Assembly (NCBI RefSeq): GCF_002161445.1
Contig: NZ_NFHT01000003.1
Span: forward strand, 172,195-236,194
Length of the DNA stretch: 64,000 bases
DNA from: Alistipes sp. An66
GTDB taxonomy: Bacteria; Bacteroidota; Bacteroidia; Bacteroidales; Rikenellaceae
Direction of reading: 5' to 3'
The notes beneath the pieces were generated by a model. It saw nothing but the letters and a program-made list of their open reading frames with translations, ran no database searches and was not told the origin of the DNA. A program made the translations under genes and the position numbers. Positions 38,402 through 48,276 of the stretch are shown in pieces. Position 1 is the first letter of the stretch; every line of letters starts with the position of its first letter.

Positions 38402-40063
38402 ATGGAATGGCTCAAAGACCTGCTCCTCGAACCCTCGGCCCTGCAAGCCGTCGTGGTGATATCGCTGATCTCCGCAATCGGAATCGGTCTGGGGAAGATC
38501 CGCCTCTTCGGAATCTCCCTCGGCACGGCCTTCATCTTCTTCGCGGGAATTCTCGCCGGGCACTTCGGACTCAAACTCGACCCGGCGATGCTGACCTACG
38601 CCGAGAGTTTCGGACTCATCATCTTCGTCTACGCCCTCGGTTTGCAGGTCGGACCGGGCTTTTTCAGTTCGATGCGCTCCGACGGGTTGCGGCTCCTCTC
38701 CCCGGCCATCGGGCTCGTGCTTCTCGGCACGGCCGCAGCCGCCGGCATGAGCTGCCTGCTCGGCATCGCGATGCCCGACATGTCGGGCATCCTGTGCGGC
38801 GCAACGACCAACACCCCGGCGCTGGGAGCCGCACAGCAGGTGCTCAAACAGTTGGGGCTCGATGACAGCGGCGCGGCGTTGAGCTGTGCCGTCACCTATC
38901 CGCTGGGCGTCGTGGGGGTGATTCTGGCCATCGCCTTCCTGCGCCGCTTCTTCGTCCGCCCCGCGGACCTGCCGGGGCCCGATGCAGAACACCGCAAGAA
39001 CGTCTTCATCGCCAGTTACCACATCACCAATCCGGCGCTCTTCGGCCGGAGCGTCCACGACATCGCCGTGCAGAGCCACCACCGCTTCGTCATCTCGCGC
39101 GTCTGGCGCGACGGGCGGGTCTCGATCCCCACGTCGGACAAGACCCTCCAACAGGACGACGTCATCTTGGTGATCACCACCCCCGGCGAAGCCGAAGCCC
39201 TCGGGATGATCTTCGGCGAACAGGAGCAGAAGGACTGGAACAAGGAGAACATCGACTGGAACGCCGTCGACAGCCAGCTCATCTCGCAGCGCATCCTCGT
39301 CACGCGGCCCGAAATCAACGGCAAGAAACTCGCACAACTGCGCCTGCGCAACAACTACGGCATCAACATCAGCCGCGTCTACCGTTCGGGCGTACAGCTG
39401 CTCGCCACGCCCGACCTGCGGTTGCAGCTGGGCGACCGACTGACCGTCGTGGGCGAGGCCCAGGCGATCCGCAACGTGGAGAAGATCCTCGGCAACGCCG
39501 TGAAGAGCCTCAACGAACCCAACCTCATCTCGGTCTTCATCGGGCTGATCCTCGGGCTCACGCTCGGAAGCATCCCGGTGTCGATTCCGGGCATCTCGAT
39601 CCCCGTCAAACTGGGGCTTGCCGGAGGTCCAATCATCGTCGGCATCCTGATCGGCACGTTCGGACCCCGCCTGCACATGATCACCTACACGACGCAGAGC
39701 GCCAACCTCATGCTGCGCGCCCTGGGGCTCTCGATGTACCTCGCCTGTCTGGGGCTCGACGCCGGGCAGCACTTCTTCGAGACGGTCATGCGGCCCGAAG
39801 GGGTGCTGTGGCTCGCGGCCGGACTCTTCCTGACGTTCGTACCGGTGGTGCTGGTCGGGCTGTTCGCGCTCCGGGTCCAGAAGGTCGATTTCGGATCCGT
39901 CTCGGGACTGCTCTGCGGCAGCATGGCCAACCCCATGGCCCTCAACTACGCCAACGACACCATCGAAGGCGACAATCCCTCGGTCTCCTACGCCACGGTC
40001 TATCCCGTCTGCATGTTCCTGCGCGTGATCGTCATTCAGGTGTTGCTGATGCTCACGTTGTAG
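38402..40063 (+). CDS. AspT/YidE/YbjL-type putative transporter with RCK_C domains
   Basis: A 553-residue membrane protein of the aspartate:alanine exchanger superfamily. Two membrane halves, each with a duplication region (LGLQVGPGFFSSMRSDGLRL in half one; LACLGLDAGQHFFETVMRPE in half two), flank two central cytoplasmic RCK_C/TrkA-C domains (about residues 195-375). Substrate unknown; exchange of dicarboxylic or amino acids is known only for some members. Its stop region overlaps the tail of the convergent MscS gene by 11 bp. Confidence 0.9.
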   Translation: MEWLKDLLLEPSALQAVVVISLISAIGIGLGKIRLFGISLGTAFIFFAGILAGHFGLKLDPAMLTYAESFGLIIFVYALGLQVGPGFFSSMRSDGLRLLSPAIGLVLLGTAAAAGMSCLLGIAMPDMSGILCGATTNTPALGAAQQVLKQLGLDDSGAALSCAVTYPLGVVGVILAIAFLRRFFVRPADLPGPDAEHRKNVFIASYHITNPALFGRSVHDIAVQSHHRFVISRVWRDGRVSIPTSDKTLQQDDVILVITTPGEAEALGMIFGEQEQKDWNKENIDWNAVDSQLISQRILVTRPEINGKKLAQLRLRNNYGINISRVYRSGVQLLATPDLRLQLGDRLTVVGEAQAIRNVEKILGNAVKSLNEPNLISVFIGLILGLTLGSIPVSIPGISIPVKLGLAGGPIIVGILIGTFGPRLHMITYTTQSANLMLRALGLSMYLACLGLDAGQHFFETVMRPEGVLWLAAGLFLTFVPVVLVGLFALRVQKVDFGSVSGLLCGSMANPMALNYANDTIEGDNPSVSYATVYPVCMFLRVIVIQVLLMLTL

Positions 40064-41534
40064 GCTCCGGGACCTTCGGGGCGGCGGAAGCGGGAGCAGA
40101 AGCGGCGGGGACGGCGGAGACAGCGGAAGCTGTGGAGACATCGGGGGCAGCCCCCGGAACAGAGGCAGAGGTCACGTCCGAATCCGGAGCAAACCGGTCC
40201 GGCTGCGGAGCATCCGGCTGCGGAGAGTCCGGCTGCGGAGAGTCCGGCTGTGCGGACTCCGGATCCGCCTGGATGAAATCGCCCAGAGCCGCGACATCCG
40301 AACCGGCGGGATTCTGGAAGACCCGCAGTCCGAATTCGGGAATCACCGCCAACACATGGTCGAAGACATCCGACTGGATCCCCTCGTACTCCTCCCACAC
40401 CACCGTATCGGTAAAGAAGTAGAGCTGGATCGGAATTCCCGTTTCGGTCGGCTGCAACTGACGGACCATCAGCGTCATCGACCTGTTCACCGGAACCTCG
40501 CTTTCCAGATAGCGCAGCAGATAGGCGCGGAAGGCCCCCAGATTGGTCTGATGCAGACCGTTGATCTTCCGCTCGCCGGGTGCGATGCCGTGGGCCGCAT
40601 TGTAGGCCCGGAGGCGCTGTTCGGTCCGGTCGATATAGTCGCGCAGGAGATCGATCCGCCGGAAGCGGTCCAGCATCTCGGGCGTGCAGAAGTGTACGCT
40701 GGTCATGTCGATCGAGACCGAACGCATCACCCGCCGCCCGCCCGACAACTGCATGGCGTGCCAGTTCGTAAAGGAGTCCGTCGTCAACAGGTAGGGAGGC
40801 AGCATGGCCAGCGTATTGTCCCAGTTGCGGATCTTGACCGTCGTGAGCGACACCTCCTCGACGGTTCCGTCGGCGCCGTACTTCGGGACCGAGATCCAGT
40901 CTCCGACCTGCAACATGTTGTTGGCCGAGAGCTGAATCCCCGACACGAAACCCATGATGCTGTCGCGGAAAACCAGCATCAGCACGGCCGCCGAGGCGCC
41001 GAGCCCCGTGAGGAGCTTGACCGGCGACTTGTCGATCAGGATGGCGACGATCAGGATGACGGCGATCAGCGAAGCGATCCCCTGGGCCGTCTGCCGCAGC
41101 CCCTTGATGGGCTTGTTCTGCCAGGAAGGGCGCAGCGAGACGATGTGGAAGGCGGCGCACAGCAGGGCATTGACCAGCCGCAGGAAGGTGACGACGATAC
41201 AGACCTGCGTGAAGCGCAGCACGACGGTCTGTGCCGCGGATCCGTCGTCGAAGAGAATCGGCAGGACGATCGTCAGCAGGATGGCGATCAGGACGTGGCA
41301 CGTGCGGTTGAGCACCGGCACGCTGAACAGTTTGTCGTCCCACTTCATGCGGGTATGCTCCACGAGCCGGCGGATGCCGCGCACGACGACCAGTTGCAGG
41401 AAGAGGTCGAGCAGCACGGCGGCCAGCAGCACGAGCAGGAAGGCCACCCAACGGTCCAGCGTGTCGTCGGATGACGTCGTAACGCCCAGCCATTCGAGCA
41501 GGGCATGAGTCCAACGTTTCAGCAGTGTTTGCAT
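40053..41534 (-). CDS. MscS-type mechanosensitive ion channel with long disordered tail
   Basis: A 493-residue channel. N-terminal membrane helices (LDRWVAFLLVLLAAVLLDLF and further segments), then the pore-lining helix and MscS beta domain (ANNMLQVGDWISVPKYGADG), and a C-terminal alpha/beta domain. The last 65 or so residues are low complexity: PQPDS-type repeats, then Ala/Ser/Val/Pro-rich sequence. The tail is encoded by 15-bp repeats near 40195-40262. It protects cells from hypo-osmotic shock (family role). The 3' end overlaps the transporter stop by 11 bp. Confidence 0.9.
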   Translation of the reverse strand: MQTLLKRWTHALLEWLGVTTSSDDTLDRWVAFLLVLLAAVLLDLFLQLVVVRGIRRLVEHTRMKWDDKLFSVPVLNRTCHVLIAILLTIVLPILFDDGSAAQTVVLRFTQVCIVVTFLRLVNALLCAAFHIVSLRPSWQNKPIKGLRQTAQGIASLIAVILIVAILIDKSPVKLLTGLGASAAVLMLVFRDSIMGFVSGIQLSANNMLQVGDWISVPKYGADGTVEEVSLTTVKIRNWDNTLAMLPPYLLTTDSFTNWHAMQLSGGRRVMRSVSIDMTSVHFCTPEMLDRFRRIDLLRDYIDRTEQRLRAYNAAHGIAPGERKINGLHQTNLGAFRAYLLRYLESEVPVNRSMTLMVRQLQPTETGIPIQLYFFTDTVVWEEYEGIQSDVFDHVLAVIPEFGLRVFQNPAGSDVAALGDFIQADPESAQPDSPQPDSPQPDAPQPDRFAPDSDVTSASVPGAAPDVSTASAVSAVPAASAPASAAPKVPEPTT

Positions 41535-41570
41535 ACCCCGGGACCCGCAATTTCCGGGCCGGGGTGCGTT

Positions 41571-42074
41571 CTATTTCAGAATCAGGGATACCTCCCCCTC
41601 GAAATTGGGAGTAAAAAGGCCTTTACCGCGGTTTTCGAGGATTTCCGCCGCGGTCCAAAAACGGCCGCCGTCGAGCTCGTCGCTCGGGCGCACCTCCCCG
41701 TCGTAGACCGTGCGGAAAACGTGGACCAGTTCGTATTCGCGCTCCGAACGGAAAGGATAGACCGCCACGGCTTCGGGGACGAAGCCGACGATACCCAACT
41801 CCTCGCGCACCTCGCGCCGCAGGGCCTCTTCGACCGACTCGCCGTAGTCGACGTGTCCGCCCACAGCCGTATCCCAGCGTCCGGGCTGGATATCCTTCCA
41901 CAAGGGACGCCGTTGCAGGTAGAGCTCCCCGCGGGAATTGAAGACGTGGAGGTGCACCACCGGATGCAGCAGCATCGAGCCGTTGTGGCATTCGCCGCGC
42001 GTGGCGCTCCCCACGACCCGACCCGCAAGGTCCACCACCGGGAAGAGTTCCCGGCTATTGTCGCTTTTCGGCAT
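41571..42074 (-). CDS. Nudix hydrolase
   Basis: A 167-residue Nudix protein. The Nudix box begins at GHVDYGESVEEALRREV and ends with REELGI, with all the metal-binding Glu residues. The N-terminal LFPVVDLAGRVVGSATR and the RRPLWKDIQPGRWD segment resemble isopentenyl-diphosphate isomerase-like/YfcD-type Nudix proteins, but substrate is not certain. Located between the MscS gene and the OstA operon, 36 bp from the MscS start. Confidence 0.9.
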   Translation of the reverse strand: MPKSDNSRELFPVVDLAGRVVGSATRGECHNGSMLLHPVVHLHVFNSRGELYLQRRPLWKDIQPGRWDTAVGGHVDYGESVEEALRREVREELGIVGFVPEAVAVYPFRSEREYELVHVFRTVYDGEVRPSDELDGGRFWTAAEILENRGKGLFTPNFEGEVSLILK

Positions 42075-42147
42075 GGCAAGGGTATTTAGGAATATGGATC
42101 ATTCGGAAAAGGCATCCGGTCGTCAGGTCCATCAGCGCCCCGGAGAC

Positions 42148-44610
42148 TCACAACTCCGGGCCCGACTCGCGCGGCTGCCCCACTTCGAAGCCCAGCGCAT
42201 GCATCCACTCCACCGTGGCCGGATCGACCAGATCGTTGCGGTCCGTCCAGCGGCGCTCCTCGATGTAGCGTTTCTTGCGCTCTTCAAGGGCCTGCCGCAG
42301 CGGGAATTTCGGATGCGCAAGCTGCGACTTCTCGCTTCGCAGCGACGGCCGGATCGTACGGTCGAAGACATCGCGCTGCGCCGGACGCCGCGCCCCCTCC
42401 CACTTGAAGCCTTTCAGATAGAGCTCCTGATCCGCCGGGACCTTGTCGATCGGATAGATGTTCCATGTGGGGTCCTGCCGATAGATGATCGTCACGATCT
42501 GCTTCTCTTCGATGAAGAACGACGCATCGCCGCTCTCGATGACGCCCACACCCGTGATCTGGGGCGGTTCGCCATCCTGCATGTAGTAGATCGTCTGGGC
42601 GTTTCCGTTCACGTCGTCGCGGTAGATCTGGTTGTCGCGGAACCACGCCGTCATCTGCTTGCCGGCCACCTGGTTATAGTGCGTCGTGTCGAGTTGCGAG
42701 ACCATCAGCGGGCTTCCCACGAACTCCGCATGCGTGATCTGCTGGTTGGCCGTATAGATGTCCATCACCTCGGAGGTGATCTGATTGGCCTCGTTCCACA
42801 ACACGGGTTCGATATAGAGGTGAATCGTCGAATCGGTGCTGATCGACGTCATCGAATCACAGACAGCCTGAAAATCAGACCGATAAATCCGCACGTTGCG
42901 AAAACCCTTCATCAGCCGGTAGATCGAGTCCGCCGGCATGGCCACCGAATCGGTCGTGTCGGCCGGGATCACCATCGCCGCGGAGTCCGCGGCCGCCAGC
43001 GAGTCGGCCATCAGCAGCATCAGCGAATCCTGCTCCTCGACGCTGCGTCGGATCAACGAGTCGAGTTCGCGCAATGCCGCCAGCTCCGCCGGATCGATCG
43101 GCCGCTTCTTCCCCTTGCGGGCCGCCCGGAGCTGCCGCGCCCGGAGTTTCGATTCGAGTTTCAGTTTGCGGGCCGCCAGCCGACGCTCCTCGCGCTCCTT
43201 CTGGGCCAACAGCTTCGCCGTGGCCTTCTCCTGACGCTTGGCCGCGATCTCGGCCAGCAGCGTCTTCTTGGCTTCGGCCTTTGCCGCCTTCTCCTCGGCT
43301 CTCCGCTTCCGGGCCTGCTCTTTGAGATAGGCCTTCCGCGCATCGCCGACCAGCGTATCGAGCGGATTCACACGCTCCGCAGCCACCGAATCGGCCACCG
43401 CCGCTCCCCGCAGCGAATCGGGCAGTTCGGGACGCGCCAGCGAATCGCCCGGCTCGACTGCTCCGGGCAACAGCGGCTGCTCCCCGCCGAGGCTGTCGGC
43501 ACCGATTCCCGGCTCCTGCGCCAGCGAATCGGCCGTCTGGACCGGCAACTCGCCGCCCCGCTCCGCGGCCCGAAGCAGCGAATCGGCACGCATCCGCGCC
43601 AGCGAATCGGCTCGTGCGGCTTCGGCCGCCCGACGCTCCGCCTCGGTGTTGATCGTGAGGAGCAGCATCGTATCGGCCCGCAGGAAGAGCGAATCGCCCT
43701 GTGAGCGGTCGTAGCTCACCACCGCCGGACGGCGTGTGAGAAAGGCATTTCCCGGCTCTTTCCAATATTCGCCGTAATCGCCGAACCCGATGGCCTTGCG
43801 CTCCGTATCGTCGAGTTGCAGGTCATGGCGCATGATCACGTGGTTCCGCATGCGGTAGTAATCGAGGCTGTCGCTCCAAATCTCCTGTTTCTCGGTCAGG
43901 ATGTAGCCGTTGCGGGTGATGATGTAGAGCGTGTCGAGTTTCTCATAGGAGCCCCGGTCGGCATACAGGTAGTCGCCGTCGCGGTTCCAGATGTTCGTCC
44001 GGTCGAAAAAGTAGGCGTTGTCCGTGGCCATGTTGTAGACCACCGAGTCGCCTTTGAGTTCGTACTCCTCGTTGCGCATCTCGACCTGATCGACGGCCAC
44101 CAGCTCCTTCGTGTCGGCGTAGTAGTATCCGCGCACGGCTTCGAGCAGGCTCTCCCGGTTGGTCAGCACGCCGCCGTCGGCGAATTCGCCCACGTTGGAC
44201 TTCGTATTGAAGAGGAACTTGTAGGTGTAGAGCGTGGCGTCGCCGTCGACGACCTTCACGATATGCGAATAGACCCGCGCCTCGTTCAGATTGCCGTCGT
44301 ATTCGGCACGGTCCCCATAGATGTAGGTCGTATTCTTGTTGATCAGCACGTTGCCGAAGAACTCGATCCGCATGTCCGAATAGCGGACGGCCGAGTCGCA
44401 CGTGATGACCGCCCCGTTGTGCTGTGCGGCGAAGTTCCCCACCAGAAAAACCGCCGAATCGCCCGGGGCCACCGGACCCATCAGGTCGGATTTCAGATCG
44501 ATGAGTTTCTTCTCCCCCTCGGGTTGTTCGGGGGCCTGCATGCCGCTGCGCGCCGTCACGACGACAACCGCCGACAGCGCCACAATGGCTATGGAGAGGA
44601 GTCTGCGCAC
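42148..44610 (-). CDS. OstA/LptA-like outer-membrane biogenesis protein
   Basis: An 820-residue secreted protein. The signal peptide (RLLSIAIVALSAVVVVTARS) begins at a GTG codon (44610), 3 bp after the upstream stop; no ATG precedes the signal. The N-terminal half has OstA-N type beta repeats (HNGAVITCDSAVRYSDMRIE, TYIYGDRAEYDGNLNEARVY). A central Ala/Arg/Lys/Glu-rich region (about 340-540), with many ADSL repeats, looks coiled-coil and disordered. A role in lipopolysaccharide transport is inferred from family and from the adjoining SurA-like chaperones. Confidence 0.85.
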   Translation of the reverse strand: MRRLLSIAIVALSAVVVVTARSGMQAPEQPEGEKKLIDLKSDLMGPVAPGDSAVFLVGNFAAQHNGAVITCDSAVRYSDMRIEFFGNVLINKNTTYIYGDRAEYDGNLNEARVYSHIVKVVDGDATLYTYKFLFNTKSNVGEFADGGVLTNRESLLEAVRGYYYADTKELVAVDQVEMRNEEYELKGDSVVYNMATDNAYFFDRTNIWNRDGDYLYADRGSYEKLDTLYIITRNGYILTEKQEIWSDSLDYYRMRNHVIMRHDLQLDDTERKAIGFGDYGEYWKEPGNAFLTRRPAVVSYDRSQGDSLFLRADTMLLLTINTEAERRAAEAARADSLARMRADSLLRAAERGGELPVQTADSLAQEPGIGADSLGGEQPLLPGAVEPGDSLARPELPDSLRGAAVADSVAAERVNPLDTLVGDARKAYLKEQARKRRAEEKAAKAEAKKTLLAEIAAKRQEKATAKLLAQKEREERRLAARKLKLESKLRARQLRAARKGKKRPIDPAELAALRELDSLIRRSVEEQDSLMLLMADSLAAADSAAMVIPADTTDSVAMPADSIYRLMKGFRNVRIYRSDFQAVCDSMTSISTDSTIHLYIEPVLWNEANQITSEVMDIYTANQQITHAEFVGSPLMVSQLDTTHYNQVAGKQMTAWFRDNQIYRDDVNGNAQTIYYMQDGEPPQITGVGVIESGDASFFIEEKQIVTIIYRQDPTWNIYPIDKVPADQELYLKGFKWEGARRPAQRDVFDRTIRPSLRSEKSQLAHPKFPLRQALEERKKRYIEERRWTDRNDLVDPATVEWMHALGFEVGQPRESGPEL

Positions 44611-44613
44611 GAT

Positions 44614-46017
44614 CTATTTCACCCAATGTTTGTTTTCGAACTCCCCGTCGCGGAACTCCGGACTGATGTAGACGTACATGGCATCGATCTTCTTCGAGAG
44701 CCACTCGCGGAAGACCCGCTCCTGCTTCTCCTGCAAGGCCATCTCTTCCAGGCGCAGGTAGTCCTCGTTGAGCGAGGCCGTGTGCGTGGGGATCACCGCG
44801 ACGAGTTTGACGATCTTGCCCATCTGGTTGCCCAGCATGTCCTCCGTGAGGTAGGCATCCGAAACTTCGCCGGGTTTCAGACGACGCAGCGCGTTGTAGT
44901 CGTCCAGGCTCTTGAAACGGCCGAAATCCTCTTTGAGGAACTTCGTGACGGTGAGTTTCGCGTCGAAGGCGTTGAAGCGTTCCAGAATGTCGTGGTTCGA
45001 GACGATGCCGCCGTTCATCTTCGAGGCCGCGTCGTCCGAATATTTGAGGGCCGCCGCCTCGAAGGTGATCGAATCCTTGTGGATCAGGTCGGCGATGCTG
45101 TCCAGCAGATTCAGCGACTCGCCCAGTTCCTCGGAGGTATAGACCGGACGCAGCAGGATATGGCGGAAGTGGTAGAGCTGCCCCCGTTTGTCGAGCATCT
45201 GGATGATGTGGAACCCGAACTGCGACTCCACGACCTCGGAGATCTGTCCCGGTTTGAGGGGTTCGAGCGCCGCGGCGAACGACGGGTCGAGACTCGCCAG
45301 CGGCGAGGGATCCATCTCACCGCCGCGCATCGCCGTACCGTCCTGCGAATACATCCGCGCGAGGTTCTCGAACTTCGCGCCGCCCGTGATGACACGCTCA
45401 CGCATGTCCAGCAGGCGTTCGCGGGTGCGCTGCTTGGCGGCGGTCATCGACTTGGGGAACTTGGTGATCTGCGCATAGACGTACTGGTCGGCGATGGTCG
45501 GCAGGCTGTCCTTCGAGATCGACTTGTAGAAGCGCTCGACCTCGCCCGGAATCACCGAGACCTTGTTCATCACCTCGCTCTGCATCGACTGTGCATAGGC
45601 CTGCTCCTCGTAGCGCTGGCGCATGATCTCGCGGATGTTGAAGATCGGCATGTGGTGTTTGGCTTCGAGGGCCGGAATCGAGCCCTCCATGTCGATCATC
45701 TGCTGCACCTGATCCTCGACGCGCGACATGATGTCGGCGTCGTTGACCTGCACGGAGTCGATCTGTCCCTGGTTGTAGAGGAGTTTCTGGGTCATCAACG
45801 CTTCCAGCGCCTCGTTCATCGGGTCACGGTCCGAGGTGTAACCCTCCTGCCGGCGCTGTTCGGTCAGTTGACGGGCGTAATCCGCCACCTCGGAATAGAG
45901 GATCGAAGATCCGCCCACCACGGCGACCACCTTGTCGAGCATCACCTGCCGTTTCTGCGCCAGGGCTCCCGCGAACAACAGCGCAAGAAGCACACCCAGT
46001 ATACCTTTTTTCAACAT
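44614..46017 (-). CDS. SurA-like peptidyl-prolyl isomerase/chaperone
   Basis: A 467-residue periplasmic protein with signal peptide (LKKGILGVLLALLFAGALAQ). The SurA N domain (VMLDKVVAVVGGSSILYSEV) is followed by parvulin-type PPIase domains, with GGEMDPSPLASLDPSFAAAL and VVESQFGFHIIQMLDKRG as clear signatures; FRHILLRP marks the start of a second one. The ATG at 46017 is preferred to 46071, which overlaps the upstream gene. It lies 4 bp downstream of a second SurA-like gene and 3 bp upstream of the OstA gene. Likely escorts outer-membrane proteins. Confidence 0.9.
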   Translation of the reverse strand: MLKKGILGVLLALLFAGALAQKRQVMLDKVVAVVGGSSILYSEVADYARQLTEQRRQEGYTSDRDPMNEALEALMTQKLLYNQGQIDSVQVNDADIMSRVEDQVQQMIDMEGSIPALEAKHHMPIFNIREIMRQRYEEQAYAQSMQSEVMNKVSVIPGEVERFYKSISKDSLPTIADQYVYAQITKFPKSMTAAKQRTRERLLDMRERVITGGAKFENLARMYSQDGTAMRGGEMDPSPLASLDPSFAAALEPLKPGQISEVVESQFGFHIIQMLDKRGQLYHFRHILLRPVYTSEELGESLNLLDSIADLIHKDSITFEAAALKYSDDAASKMNGGIVSNHDILERFNAFDAKLTVTKFLKEDFGRFKSLDDYNALRRLKPGEVSDAYLTEDMLGNQMGKIVKLVAVIPTHTASLNEDYLRLEEMALQEKQERVFREWLSKKIDAMYVYISPEFRDGEFENKHWVK

Positions 46018-46021
46018 TTCG

Positions 46022-46954
46022 CTATCGTTTATCGTTTTGTTTCGTTGATTCGTTTTCCGACTCCGCCGCATCCGTTCCCGCGGTCTTGTGCCGCTCTTCG
46101 AAGACCTTCACCGCACCGTTCTCCCGCGCCCGGGCGCACAGCTCCTCCTCGTGCCGGCGGATGATCTCGCTCTTGCGGCGGTTGAAGAGGATCCGGCGGA
46201 TGTTGTCCCGGAGACGTTCGAGCGGGATCGCCTCCCCCTCGCGCATCACGGCATCGATCTGGAAGTAGTAGCGCGAATGGCTGTCGCGCATCTCCTGTAC
46301 GGCCGACGAGGCCAGCACCGGATCGTAGTTCTGCGACCGCAGCGTCGGGAGGTAGCTCAAAAACTCCGGGAAGTCGATCCACTGGTCGCGGAAATCATTG
46401 ACCGTGAAGTTGTTCTTCTCGCAGATATCGCTGAAATCCTGCTGCTGGGCCCCGGTTTTCGCCGCCATCAGCGTTTTGAGCTTCACGGCCTGGCGGTATC
46501 CGGCATCGAACTGCACGATCCGCCCCTTGACGATCGTCCGGTCGAGCCGGAAATCGGCCTTGTGTGCCTTGTAGTAGGCGGCGATCTCGTCGTCGGTGAA
46601 GACCGTGTCGATCGAACGGTCGACGTAATGCTGGTCCAGCTGGCGGATCAGCAGCGCCTGCCGGTACTCCTCGACCATGCGGTCGATGTCGCCGGCCGAC
46701 GACGAAAAGAGCGTCTCGGCCTCTTCGAGTTTGAGCTGCTTGACGATCCAGCGGTCGACGTATACCTTCATGAAGGCGGCGCTGTCGTCGCCCGACAGCC
46801 CCTGCGGGACCACCGAACGAACGTCACGCATGCGCAGCTCCTTGCCGCCGGCGCGGGCGATGGTCGTGTCGCTGGTGAAATAGCGGGGCAGCTCCCGGCA
46901 ACCCGCCAGCAGCAACGCACTCGCCGCGATCGTTATTTTCGCCCGCAAACTCAT
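46022..46954 (-). CDS. SurA/PPIase-related lipoprotein
   Basis: A 310-residue lipoprotein (ITIAASALLLAGC, a good lipobox). The N-terminal helical part (AFMKVYVDRWIVKQLKLEEA) looks like the SurA chaperone domain, but I see no clear parvulin active site, so it may be a chaperone without isomerase activity. ATG 46954 begins the signal; a longer frame to 47077 is not supported. It leads the operon with the SurA-like and OstA-like genes; a minus-strand -7 box is at 46966-46973. Confidence 0.8.
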   Translation of the reverse strand: MSLRAKITIAASALLLAGCRELPRYFTSDTTIARAGGKELRMRDVRSVVPQGLSGDDSAAFMKVYVDRWIVKQLKLEEAETLFSSSAGDIDRMVEEYRQALLIRQLDQHYVDRSIDTVFTDDEIAAYYKAHKADFRLDRTIVKGRIVQFDAGYRQAVKLKTLMAAKTGAQQQDFSDICEKNNFTVNDFRDQWIDFPEFLSYLPTLRSQNYDPVLASSAVQEMRDSHSRYYFQIDAVMREGEAIPLERLRDNIRRILFNRRKSEIIRRHEEELCARARENGAVKVFEERHKTAGTDAAESENESTKQNDKR

Positions 46955-46965
46955 CTTTCGGATGG

Positions 46966-46973
46966 CAAAGATA
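46966..46973 (-). promoter_or_regulatory. -7 box of the SurA/OstA operon
   Basis: TATCTTTG on the minus strand, 11 bp before the lipoprotein ATG. Confidence 0.5.
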
Positions 46974-47013
46974 GGTTTTTTACTTGTAAGTAACGCACAT
47001 TGCGGCCGGAATA

Positions 47014-47925
47014 TTACGCTGCGGAGCGATTTTTCTCCGCCTCCTTCATGCGATGCAGGGCGTGCCAGATCATCCATCCCGAGACGAGGCAGAGGACCAC
47101 CGCCACGACATAGATGATTCCGTAAAGGACGGGGCTATGGATCAGGTCGATGAGCAGCGTGCTCCGGGTTTCGCCGCCGGGTGTGACGAAGAGGATCATG
47201 AGCAGGTAGGCGGCGGCGTTGTTCAGCGCATGGAGGATGATCGCCGACCAGAGCGATTCGGTGGCCAGACAGACGTATCCGAGGATCAGTCCGATGACCG
47301 TGGCGCTGACGACCTGCACGGGCTGCACGTGGAGCACGCCGAAGAAGAGCGAGGAGCCGAGCCAGGCCACCGTAACACCGTAGCGGGCGCGCAGGGATCC
47401 GAGGATCACGCCCCGGCAGAGGAACTCCTCGAAGAGAGGCGCCAGCACGACCAGCGAGAGGATGGCCCACAAGCCGCGCCCGAAATCGATTTTCAGGTCG
47501 GGCAGCAGCCGCAGCAGCGGTTCGAGGACGATGCCGACGGCGAAGATCAGCACGAAGGCCCACAGCAGCAGCGTGGGGTTGAGCCCGCGGAGCGAGAAAT
47601 GCGCCCAGGACCCGCGGCCGCCGCGGAGATGGCGGTAATAGAGCACCCCGGCCAGCGTGACGGACATCGACACGAGGTAGAGGACGGCGGTCATCCGGGC
47701 CAGGACGTTCGGGGCGGCCGTCTTGAAGTCGAGTCCGTATGCGGCGGCCAGCAGCTGCCCGACCACCCCGACGACGACCTGCACCGCAAGGGCGATGCCC
47801 AGCATGGCCAGCAGGTCCCCGATCGTGGGAAAGCGGCTTGCCGTGGGACGGATTTCCGGGGCGGAGACTCCGGCTGCGGATTCCGGCGCATGCTCCGCCG
47901 GTTTCTGTTCAATCTTTTCCTTCAT
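47014..47925 (-). CDS. CPBP family intramembrane metalloprotease
   Basis: A 303-residue multi-pass membrane protein of the CPBP/Abi family. The active-site motifs are EEFLCRGVILG (EExxxR) in one helix, FFGVLHVQPVQ (His) in the next and HALNNAAAYLL near the end. About seven hydrophobic segments are present after a Pro/Ala-rich 35-residue N-terminal tail. ATG 47925 is supported; the longer frame to 48210 is a GC-rich shadow. Target protein unknown. Confidence 0.88.
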   Translation of the reverse strand: MKEKIEQKPAEHAPESAAGVSAPEIRPTASRFPTIGDLLAMLGIALAVQVVVGVVGQLLAAAYGLDFKTAAPNVLARMTAVLYLVSMSVTLAGVLYYRHLRGGRGSWAHFSLRGLNPTLLLWAFVLIFAVGIVLEPLLRLLPDLKIDFGRGLWAILSLVVLAPLFEEFLCRGVILGSLRARYGVTVAWLGSSLFFGVLHVQPVQVVSATVIGLILGYVCLATESLWSAIILHALNNAAAYLLMILFVTPGGETRSTLLIDLIHSPVLYGIIYVVAVVLCLVSGWMIWHALHRMKEAEKNRSAA

Positions 47926-48101
47926 GATGCGTATGGATCTGAAAATCTTCCCGATTTGCCGTCGGGAGCGGCTTCCGGGTCCGAACGCCGTCCCGGAAGC
48001 CCGGGCCTTCGGGACGTCGCTCCGGGAATCCCGGAGGATTCCGCACGGCGGCGACCGCCGAAAGCCTCTGCCTGCGGCGCCGTTCCGGCGCGGAACCGCT
48101 C

Positions 48102-48109
48102 CAAAGATA
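48102..48109 (-). promoter_or_regulatory. -7 box of the CPBP gene
   Basis: TATCTTTG on the minus strand, implying a leader of about 170 nt before ATG 47925. The 351-bp gap 47926-48276 holds this box, the leader and the parA promoter, and no gene. Confidence 0.45.
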
Positions 48110-48219
48110 CGAAAAATTCGGTTAAGCGCCCCGGACGTCGGGAAATTCTTGCCGCAATCGCCGCCGAAGCCCCTCCCATCCGCTTCCCTGCGGGCTTTTC
48201 GGGAAATCACCCCGCCGGA

Positions 48220-48251
48220 TTTGCACGGGCCATATTATTTGCGTAAATTTG
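48220..48251 (+). promoter_or_regulatory. Promoter of the parAB operon
   Basis: TTTG at 48220-48223, 20 bp spacer, TAAATTTG at 48244-48251; 25 bp before the parA ATG. Confidence 0.65.
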
Positions 48252-48276
48252 CCTGCTTATAAACCGAATCTGAAAC

